Below, one piece after another: positions 57,744 to 64,000 of a stretch of 64,000 bases of DNA (its first letter is position 1; the number at the start of each line of letters is the position of its first letter). The stretch is from Defluviitaleaceae bacterium (GTDB lineage: Bacteria > Bacillota > Clostridia > Lachnospirales > WQUN01). Position numbers and translations under genes: made by a program. Under the pieces are notes generated by a model that searched no databases, was not told where the DNA came from, and saw only the letters and a program-made list of their open reading frames with translations. The DNA lies in contig WQVK01000005.1 in NCBI GenBank assembly GCA_009784025.1, positions 1-64,000 on the forward strand, written 5' to 3'.

Positions 57744-57812
57744 AGACCATGGGGGCTTTGCCCTCATACCCCCACAAGCTTTTTGAAAAAAGTTTGACAA
57801 AAATTTTAACAT
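57744..57812 (-). repeat. Family F intergenic repeat
   Basis: GACCATGGGGGCTTTGCCC ... CCACAAGCTTTTTGAAAAAA, the inverse orientation of 15789-15858. Confidence 0.65.
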
Positions 57813-57852
57813 GGGAATAGGATTTCGTGGCAGCTGTCATTCAAAATCCAAA

Positions 57853-57921
57853 GTTAAGGTTTTGCCGCGCTTTTTTCAAAAAAAGCTGGAGGATGTGTGG
57901 TTTGTGAAGCATCTGACGGTT
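57853..57921 (+). repeat. Family F intergenic repeat
   Basis: AAAGTTAAGGTTTTGCC ... TTTTTTCAAAAAAAGCTGGA ... CATCTGACGG, 30 bases before the tyrA start. Confidence 0.55.
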
Positions 57922-57942
57922 CTAAATATAGGAGGTAACGCG

Positions 57943-58779
57943 ATGCAAGTTGGTATTGTCGGCCTTGGCCTTATTGGCGGTAGCTTGGCCAAAGCGTATA
58001 AGCGAAGCCCTGGCATTAAGGTGTTGGGCGTGGATATAGACCATTCTATTGTGGAGTTTGCAAAGATCGCAGAGGCAATAGATGGCGAGCTTACAGATGC
58101 AGATTTAGGCAATTGCGATTGCATTATTTTGGCAGCCTATCCACAGGGGGTTATCGACTGGGTTAGGGCTAATGCGCCGCTTTTTTCTGCCAAAACGACT
58201 GTGATAGATTGCTCTGGTACTAAGAAGCGCATCTGCGATGTGCTGTTCCCTGTGGCTAAGGAGTATGGCTTCACTTTTATTGGCGGCCACCCCATGGCGG
58301 GTACGCATCAGTCTGGGTTTAAGTACAGCCGCGAAGATTTGTTTGACGGTGCGCCTATGGTAATTGTGCCGCCATCTTTCGAGGATATCAGGTTGCTAGA
58401 CCATGTTAAGACCCTGCTTGCGCCACTTGGCTTTGGGCATATTTCCGCCACCACCGCAGATGACCACGACGAGGTTATTGCATTTACCTCCCAAATGACA
58501 CATATCATTTCCAACGCATTTATAAAAAGCCCCACGGCCTCGCGGCATAAGGGTTATTCTGCAGGCAGTTATAGGGATTTAACCCGGGTTGCCTGGCTCA
58601 TGCCAGATATGTGGACAGAGCTTTTCCTGGAAAATAAAGAATTTTTGTTAGAAGAAATTGATGTTTTCCTAGCCGCCATGCAGCAATATAAAACCGCAAT
58701 CCAAACCGAAGACAGCGTAAAACTACGTGCCCTGCTAGACGAAGGCCGCCTAAGAAAACGCGAGGTGGATGGCCCGTGA
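57943..58779 (+). CDS. tyrA: Prephenate dehydrogenase
   Basis: 278 residues; ATG 57943 after AGGAGGT, while the longer frame starts within repeats. NAD-binding GIVGLGLIGGSLAKAYK, VDCSGTK-type segment (VIDCSGTKKRI), GGHPMAGTHQSGF with the catalytic His, and ITSQMTHIISNAF-like helices. Oxidatively decarboxylates prephenate to hydroxyphenylpyruvate for tyrosine. No ACT domain. Its stop overlaps aroB. Confidence 0.93.
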   Translation: MQVGIVGLGLIGGSLAKAYKRSPGIKVLGVDIDHSIVEFAKIAEAIDGELTDADLGNCDCIILAAYPQGVIDWVRANAPLFSAKTTVIDCSGTKKRICDVLFPVAKEYGFTFIGGHPMAGTHQSGFKYSREDLFDGAPMVIVPPSFEDIRLLDHVKTLLAPLGFGHISATTADDHDEVIAFTSQMTHIISNAFIKSPTASRHKGYSAGSYRDLTRVAWLMPDMWTELFLENKEFLLEEIDVFLAAMQQYKTAIQTEDSVKLRALLDEGRLRKREVDGP

Positions 58780-59846
58780 CAATAATCCCAGTAAAGGTTA
58801 GCCGCCATTATGAAATCCTGCTGGCCAACGGGATACTAAGCCAGCTAGGTCAACGGCTAGAATCCCTGCTGCCAGCCGCGAAGAAAATCGCCATAATCAC
58901 AGACAGCAATGTCTGGCAGCTATATCAGCATCAAGCTGAGGCCGCGCTGGCGGGTTATGATGTAATCAGCTATAGCTTCCCAGCCGGGGAGGCCTCTAAA
59001 AGTGCGGCCCAGTACGTGAAGATTCTTTCATGGTTGGCTGCCAACGAAGTCACCCGCACAGATGCAATCGTGGCGCTGGGCGGCGGCGTAGTTGGGGATA
59101 TGGCTGGGTTTGCGGCGGCTACCTATTTGCGAGGCATACCGTTTGTGCAAGTGCCAACTACTTTGCTGGCTATGGTAGATTCCTCTGTAGGCGGCAAAAC
59201 CGGTATAGACCTGCCAGAGGGCAAAAACCTGGCAGGGGCGTTTTACCAACCTTGGCTGGTACTGGTAGACCCAGATGTGCTAAACACTCTGCCCGCCCAT
59301 ATTTTCAGCGACGGCATGGCAGAAGTTATCAAATACGGTATGCTTGGCAACGAGTACCTGCTAGAAATGCTAAAAGACCCCAAGCAACTTAACGCCATCA
59401 TCACCATTTGTATAGAAATGAAACGCGACATAGTAGAAAACGACGAATTCGACAACGGCGAGCGAATGTTACTTAATTTTGGCCACACAATAGGCCATGC
59501 AATTGAAAGGCTAAGTGACTTTCAAGTATCTCATGGCCAAGGGGTTGCGGTTGGTATGGCCATCATCACCAGGGCGGCGGCAGCATATGGGCTATGCCCG
59601 GCGGCCTGTGCGGCCAAGTTAGATGAAGCCTTAGCCATATGCAAGTTACCCGTCCCAGCAGCGGGGCAGCTGCCGTTTTTCCAGCAATACAGCGTGAGCG
59701 AAATATACAACGCCACCCTGCAAGATAAAAAACGGAGCGGCGGTAGCATCACAGAAGTTGTGCCAACCAAGTTAGGCCTTTGCCAGCTAAAGAAAATGCC
59801 AATGACAGAGCTGGAAAACTGGATAGAAATGGGGCTTAAAGCATGA
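58776..59846 (+). CDS. aroB: 3-dehydroquinate synthase
   Basis: 356 residues from GTG 58776 (4-base overlap with tyrA). SFPAGEASKSA, VALGGGVVGDMAGFAAATYLRG, VDSSVGGKTGIDLPEGKNLAGAF, metal ligands in GMAEVIKYG and NFGHTIGHAIE, and LQDKKRSGGS. Second shikimate step, NAD- and metal-dependent. Overlaps aroA by 4 bases. Confidence 0.97.
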   Translation: MTIIPVKVSRHYEILLANGILSQLGQRLESLLPAAKKIAIITDSNVWQLYQHQAEAALAGYDVISYSFPAGEASKSAAQYVKILSWLAANEVTRTDAIVALGGGVVGDMAGFAAATYLRGIPFVQVPTTLLAMVDSSVGGKTGIDLPEGKNLAGAFYQPWLVLVDPDVLNTLPAHIFSDGMAEVIKYGMLGNEYLLEMLKDPKQLNAIITICIEMKRDIVENDEFDNGERMLLNFGHTIGHAIERLSDFQVSHGQGVAVGMAIITRAAAAYGLCPAACAAKLDEALAICKLPVPAAGQLPFFQQYSVSEIYNATLQDKKRSGGSITEVVPTKLGLCQLKKMPMTELENWIEMGLKA

Positions 59847-61099
59847 CAAAAACAGTGACACCAGGCAATGCAAAAGGGCAGATAGACGCAATCCCATCTA
59901 AATCCCATTTGCATAGGTTACTTATTTGCGCCGCCTTGGCTAACGCGCCAACAGTGATAGAGCGGGCAAAAACAGAGGCAGAGGATATCCATGCTACAGT
60001 CAACTGCCTAAATGCCCTAGGGGCAAAAATTGAACATACAGCCACGGGCTTTCATGTGACGCCAATAGCCACACCGCCACAAAGCTGCGTACTACCCTGC
60101 CATGAAAGCGGGTCAACCTTGCGGTTTATGTTGCCTGTTGTATGCGCCCTTGGGGTGGAAGGCACATTCAGAATGGCAGGGCGGCTACCAAAGCGGCCCA
60201 TGCACCCGTTAGATCGCGAGCTCGAAAAGTTTGGCATAACATTCTCCCGGCCAGAGGCAGATTTACTTTGTTGCAAAGGCAAGTTAGCCGCCGGGGATTA
60301 CAGTCTGCCAGGTGATATTTCATCCCAATATATTTCCGGGCTTTTAATGGCCTTGCCTTTGGTGGAGGGCGTAAGCCGCCTTACCGTGGCCGCCCCAATA
60401 GAATCTGAAGATTACATCACGCTAACTCGGCAAGTACTTGCAGAATTTGGCTGCCAGCATAAACCAGGGCATGATTATGTTTTCAGCGGCCAGCAATTTA
60501 AAACCCCCAGCAAGGTTGAAACTGAGGGAGATTGGTCCAATGCGGCGTTCTGGCTATGTGCCGGGGCTATGCCGGGCGGCGATATCCTGCTGCGTGGTAC
60601 AAAACCAGACAGCACCCAGGGAGACAAGGAAATCTGCGATATTTTGGCAAAAATGGGCGCAAATATTTCTTGGCGGGGCGGCGATATTTCTGTAAAAGAA
60701 AGCAAGCGAAACGCTGTAGAAATTGACGCGCGGGCAATCCCAGACCTGGTGCCGGTGCTGGCTGCGGTGGCATCTGTAAGCCGCGGCATGACCACAATAA
60801 AAAACGCCGGACGCCTTAGAATAAAAGAATCTGACCGGCTAATGGCCACCGCCAAAACCCTAAATGCCCTAGGCGCAAAGGTGCATGAGGAAGGCGAAGG
60901 GTTACGCATAGAAGGCGTGCCACATCTTACAGGCGGCATAGTGGACGCCCATGGCGACCACCGCATTGCCATGATGGCGGCAGTAGCAGCCATGGCCGCC
61001 ACCGGCGAAGTGACTATAACCGGCGCAGAGGCCGTAAACAAATCCTACCCAATGTTCTGGGATGATTTAAAGATGCTGGGGCTAGAAGTTAGGGGTTAG
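59843..61099 (+). CDS. aroA: EPSP synthase (3-phosphoshikimate 1-carboxyvinyltransferase)
   Basis: 418 residues. IPSKSHLHRLLICAALA with the conserved Lys, ESGSTLRFMLPV, GRLPKRPMHPL, SSQYISGLLMALPL, AIPDLVPVLAAVAS, RIKESDR and DAHGDHRIAMMAAVAAM. The first segment has KSH rather than the more common KSxS(N)R order of letters; the glyphosate-binding class is not judged here. Penultimate step to chorismate. Confidence 0.97.
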   Translation: MTKTVTPGNAKGQIDAIPSKSHLHRLLICAALANAPTVIERAKTEAEDIHATVNCLNALGAKIEHTATGFHVTPIATPPQSCVLPCHESGSTLRFMLPVVCALGVEGTFRMAGRLPKRPMHPLDRELEKFGITFSRPEADLLCCKGKLAAGDYSLPGDISSQYISGLLMALPLVEGVSRLTVAAPIESEDYITLTRQVLAEFGCQHKPGHDYVFSGQQFKTPSKVETEGDWSNAAFWLCAGAMPGGDILLRGTKPDSTQGDKEICDILAKMGANISWRGGDISVKESKRNAVEIDARAIPDLVPVLAAVASVSRGMTTIKNAGRLRIKESDRLMATAKTLNALGAKVHEEGEGLRIEGVPHLTGGIVDAHGDHRIAMMAAVAAMAATGEVTITGAEAVNKSYPMFWDDLKMLGLEVRG

Positions 61100-61179
61100 A
61101 AATCCCAAGGGGTTTCGGTCTGTTGCATGTAGGAAGGCATTAATGCTTAATTTGAGGTGACTGGCTTCAGGAGGCTCTT

Positions 61180-61644
61180 ATGGAAAACAGGCTGGAAGTA
61201 TTGCGCCTTGAAGTTGACAGGCTGATTTTCGAAAATCAGCAGGAAAAGGTACGGTTTTATATAGAGCATTTGTACAGCGTGTCGCGGTATTGCGCGCTGT
61301 TGGCGAAAAAGCGAGGCTTAAACATAGAAATTGCCATGGCTGCCGGTATGTTGCACGACATTGCCAACGTAAATGGCTGCAGCGGTGACCATGCGCTGGA
61401 AGGTGCAGGGCAGGCCGAAGCTCTGCTGGCAGCAACCGGCCTGTACAGCCGTGACGAAATTAAATTAATCACCACAGCAATATCGCGCCATAGCGATAAA
61501 AATGAAACACATGAGCCTTACGACGAATTGCTGAAAGATGCAGATGTAATGTCTCATTGTTTTTACAACCCCGAGTTCCCTATAAGTAAATGGGAGCTTG
61601 GCCGCTACATAAGCCTGCTGGAAGAATTGGGCCTGCAGGAATAA
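61180..61644 (+). CDS. HD-domain protein inside the aro operon
   Basis: 154 residues. HD hydrolase fold: YIEHLYSVSRYCALLAKKRG (first His), LHDIAN (HD), ISRHSDKNETHEPYDELLKDADVMSHC (H and D ligands). It resembles small YqeK/uncharacterised HD phosphohydrolases. SD CAGGAGG before ATG 61180, 14 bases before aroC. The role within the aromatic operon is not known. Confidence 0.8.
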   Translation: MENRLEVLRLEVDRLIFENQQEKVRFYIEHLYSVSRYCALLAKKRGLNIEIAMAAGMLHDIANVNGCSGDHALEGAGQAEALLAATGLYSRDEIKLITTAISRHSDKNETHEPYDELLKDADVMSHCFYNPEFPISKWELGRYISLLEELGLQE

Positions 61645-61658
61645 AGGAGGCCGCCTAT

Positions 61659-62726
61659 ATGGGCAGCGTTTGGAAGAATAAGCTGAGTTTATCAATTTTT
61701 GGGCAATCCCATGGGGAAGCCATTGGCATGATGCTGGATGGGTTGCCTGCCGGGGAAGCCATAGATATGGCCGAGTTGCAGCAGTATTTGAGCAGGCGAG
61801 CACCGGGGAAATTCCCATGGGCGACGCCGCGTAAGGAAGACGATGTACCCGAGTTTTTGTCAGGTGTTGTGGACGGTATGACCTGCGGCGCGCCCATTAC
61901 GGCGGTGATTCGCAATACTAACACGATTTCTAAAGATTATAGCGGGCTAAAGGATGTGCCGCGTCCCGGCCATGCAGATTACACGGCTCAAGTAAAATAC
62001 GGCGGCTTTCAAGATGTGGCTGGAGGCGGGCATTTTTCTGGGCGGCTTACGGCGGCTTTTTGTATTGCCGGGGGGATTTGCTTGCAGATATTGCAGCGGC
62101 GCGGGGTGCGCGTTGGCGGGCATGTGGCGGCTGTTGGGGGCGAGGCGGATACGCTGTTTGACCCGGTGAATGTACAGGATTTTGCTAAACTGGACAGGAT
62201 GGACTTTCCCGTGTTGGACGAAAGCGCTGGCGCGAGGATGGTTGAACTGATAGACCTGGTGAGGGGCGAGGGGGATTCTGTGGGCGGTATGGTGGAAGTG
62301 GCTGTAACGGGCCTGCCATCGGGGCTTGGCGAGCCGATGTTCGATGGCATGGAAAACCAAATTGCAAAGCTGGCCTTTGCAATACCTGGGGTGAAAGGCG
62401 TAGAATTTGGCGCAGGATTTGAGGCCGCCAAGAAGCGTGGCAGCGAGAATAACGACCCTTTTTATTATAAAAACGGCCAGGTGCTGACTAAAACTAACCA
62501 CCATGGCGGCATCTTGGGCGGGATTACATCGGGTATGCCGCTGGTTTTCCGCACGGCTATTAAACCTACGCCATCCATTTCAGTGGAGCAGGATAGTGTA
62601 AGCCTAAGCAGGGGAGAGGCAGCAAAACTGGCGATTAAAGGCCGCCACGACCCTTGTATAGTGCCACGGGCAGTGCCTTGCATGGTGGCTGTGGCGGCTG
62701 TGGCTGTGCTGGATGCGATGTTGTAG
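61659..62726 (+). CDS. aroC: Chorismate synthase
   Basis: 355 residues; ATG 61659 after AAAGGAGG. FGQSHGEAIGMMLDGLPAG, RKEDDVPEFLSGV, RPGHADYT, GGGHFSGRLTA, GVEFGAGF, NHHGGILGGITSGMPLVFR, and the C-terminal RHDPCIVPRAVPCMVAV. Uses reduced FMN to make chorismate from EPSP. Last gene of the operon. Confidence 0.97.
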   Translation: MGSVWKNKLSLSIFGQSHGEAIGMMLDGLPAGEAIDMAELQQYLSRRAPGKFPWATPRKEDDVPEFLSGVVDGMTCGAPITAVIRNTNTISKDYSGLKDVPRPGHADYTAQVKYGGFQDVAGGGHFSGRLTAAFCIAGGICLQILQRRGVRVGGHVAAVGGEADTLFDPVNVQDFAKLDRMDFPVLDESAGARMVELIDLVRGEGDSVGGMVEVAVTGLPSGLGEPMFDGMENQIAKLAFAIPGVKGVEFGAGFEAAKKRGSENNDPFYYKNGQVLTKTNHHGGILGGITSGMPLVFRTAIKPTPSISVEQDSVSLSRGEAAKLAIKGRHDPCIVPRAVPCMVAVAAVAVLDAML

Positions 62727-62782
62727 AAGATTTTGTTTGATAATGATTTATACGATGTGAATCACTTTAGGAGTGGTATGAA

Positions 62783-63637
62783 ATGAAGGCTACACAGCTA
62801 TACAATCAATTGGAAAAAGATTTTGTAAAATTGGATTTTACAGAGGACTGGTACGAGGATAATTGGAAAACCAAAGACTATATCTGTGATAATTTTAAAC
62901 AGCGCAGCATGGGTTTGTTATGCGATTTTGCAGAGGAAGTAAATAAGGTTTACACCGCTGTGTTCCCATCAAATGCAGTTTTGACAAATATATTAGACGA
63001 TGGGATAACAGATGCAATGCTATTTTTGCATCACCCGCTGGATTGGGATTTGAGCAAAAACCCAAGTATAGCATTTTACGAAATGGATATTGAATTGCTT
63101 GATAAGCTGAAGGCGAACCGCATTTCATTATTCAATTTCCACTTGCCCCTTGATAATTTTAGTGAATATTCAACAAGCAAGACATTGGCAGAGGCTTTGG
63201 GTATAAAAATAGAGGCATCTTTTGGTGATTATAATGGTGCGGCATGCGGCATAATTGGAACAACCGAATGCAAAACTGTGCATGAATTAAACGAAAAATA
63301 TTCACGGATTGTTGGGCATAAAACAAAGCTGTATAAATACGGTGACGATATAATTAAAGATGGAAAAGTAGGCGTGTGCGCTGGCGGCGGCAATGATATG
63401 GAAATCGTGAGCAAGCTGATAGCGAACAACATAAACGTGCATGTTGTTGGACTTTCGGTAAACAACAACTATTCAGCAGAAGTACATTCTTTAGAAAAGA
63501 AAAACAATGTTAACCTTTTGGGTGGCACGCATTACTCGTCTGAAAAATATGCATGTATTGCCATGTGTAGATATTTTGAGAAGCTAGGGCTTAAATCTGA
63601 ATTTATCCACGGCAGCCCATGCCTGGAAGATTTATAG
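62783..63637 (+). CDS. Nif3-like dinuclear metal-centre protein
   Basis: 284 residues. Two His clusters characteristic of the NIF3 family: FLHHPLDWD and NFHLPLDN in the N-terminal half, GGTHYSSEKYA in the C-terminal half, with GVCAGGGNDM between them. The family binds two metals and the substrate is unresolved. SD TAGGAG before ATG. AT-richer than the aro genes. Confidence 0.85.
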   Translation: MKATQLYNQLEKDFVKLDFTEDWYEDNWKTKDYICDNFKQRSMGLLCDFAEEVNKVYTAVFPSNAVLTNILDDGITDAMLFLHHPLDWDLSKNPSIAFYEMDIELLDKLKANRISLFNFHLPLDNFSEYSTSKTLAEALGIKIEASFGDYNGAACGIIGTTECKTVHELNEKYSRIVGHKTKLYKYGDDIIKDGKVGVCAGGGNDMEIVSKLIANNINVHVVGLSVNNNYSAEVHSLEKKNNVNLLGGTHYSSEKYACIAMCRYFEKLGLKSEFIHGSPCLEDL

Positions 63638-63666
63638 GCGTAGTAGGTTTTTTAAAATCACGGCAT

Positions 63667-63713
63667 TAGAGTTCTTCTGAAATTACAAAAAGCGTGACTT
63701 CGAAAGAAGTCTA
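63667..63713 (-). repeat. Family C repeat, copy 8 (half)
   Basis: TAGAGTTCTTCTGAAATTAC ... CGAAAGAAGTCTA, one hairpin only. Confidence 0.75.
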
Positions 63714-63756
63714 TTGAATGGACTTAAAGTTAAGGTCTTAAACCTAAGGAGGCAAT

Positions 63757-64000
63757 ATGAGAACAGACATTGAAATCGCGCAGAGCGCAAAAATTAAGCC
63801 AATTATGGAGATTGCGGCTAAGTTTGATATCCCGGCAAGTGAGATGTCGCCATATGGGCATTATAAGGCGAAGGTACGCAACCAGTACAAAAGCGCTAAG
63901 GGTAAGGCTGGGGCAAAGGTGATTTTGGTTACGGCTATCAACCCGACACCGGCTGGCGAAGGTAAGACCACTACTTCTGTGGGGCTGGGGGATGCCCTTA
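63757..64000 (+). CDS. fhs: Formate-tetrahydrofolate ligase, 5' part
   Basis: Begins at ATG 63757 after AAGGAGG and runs off the window. The 81 visible residues match the start of formate-THF ligase: [20 protein letters not shown] and the ATP-binding [20 protein letters not shown]. It feeds one-carbon units into folate. Confidence 0.95.
   Translation, partial: MRTDIEIAQSAKIKPIMEIAAKFDIPASEMSPYGHYKAKVRNQYKSAKGKAGAKVILVTAINPTPAGEGKTTTSVGLGDAL

Noticed and set aside
57811-57942. 44-residue N-terminal extension of tyrA
   Set aside because: It is translated family F repeat; AGGAGGT marks ATG 57943.

Overview
The window looks like the chromosome of an endospore-forming, Gram-positive Firmicute of the Clostridia type with moderate GC content. 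It carries sporulation genes (yabP, yabQ, a SpoIIQ-like LytM protein), WalRK-type signalling, an LCP wall ligase, an Obg/L9/DnaB neighbourhood and SD-led genes. I cannot place it to genus. The first ~270 bases are G-rich low-complexity sequence that looks like a poor contig end.

Layout. 1-3.7 kb: a frameshifted secreted trypsin-like protease and three tandem secreted Ig-like paralogues, with protease-tail remnants between them. 3.8-8.5 kb: a DUF4097-type beta-solenoid membrane pair, tRNA-Leu(UAG), a zinc-ribbon protein and a MetRS-like enzyme with a degenerate KMSKS loop. 9.0-10.9 kb: two related XRE regulators around a 22-codon ORF with a strong promoter and paired dyads; this is the best candidate for an undescribed system. 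11-17.7 kb: LCP ligase, orphan CheB, proA-proC, radA. 17.9-21 kb: accessory genes. 21.3-27.2 kb: leuS, zinc-ribbon protein, proS. 27.4-32.7 kb: thiC-thiD, two GNATs, a dead phzF and an AlkC-like protein. 32.8-39.2 kb: MFS and ABC exporters, a secreted protein, and an ECF sigma/membrane operon. 39.9-42.1 kb: a lipoprotein and a GNAT. 42.1-54.5 kb: obgE, rplI-dnaB, an HD-GYP regulator, walR-walK-yycH-yycI, yabP-yabQ-divIC and spoIIQ-like. 55-64 kb: murA, the shikimate/tyrosine operon aroF-tyrA-aroB-aroA-HD-aroC, a Nif3-like protein and the start of fhs.

The second major theme is repeats. Family A is a ~115-bp inverted repeat (14 copies, mostly just after stop codons). Family B has the same core but other arms. 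Family C is a ~100-bp double-hairpin element inserted at TA, several times exactly at a family A end. An 18-bp GGTACC palindrome recurs in a fixed order with a terminator and a family A copy. Two unrelated accessory genes (19918-21060 and 30925-31425) share the same 5' palindrome, extended -10 promoter and 3' end, which suggests promoter-carrying mobile gene cassettes. No transposase, integrase or CRISPR array is visible in the window.

Sporulation-type promoters can be read directly: a sigma-E-like promoter before yabP and a sigma-F-like promoter before spoIIQ.
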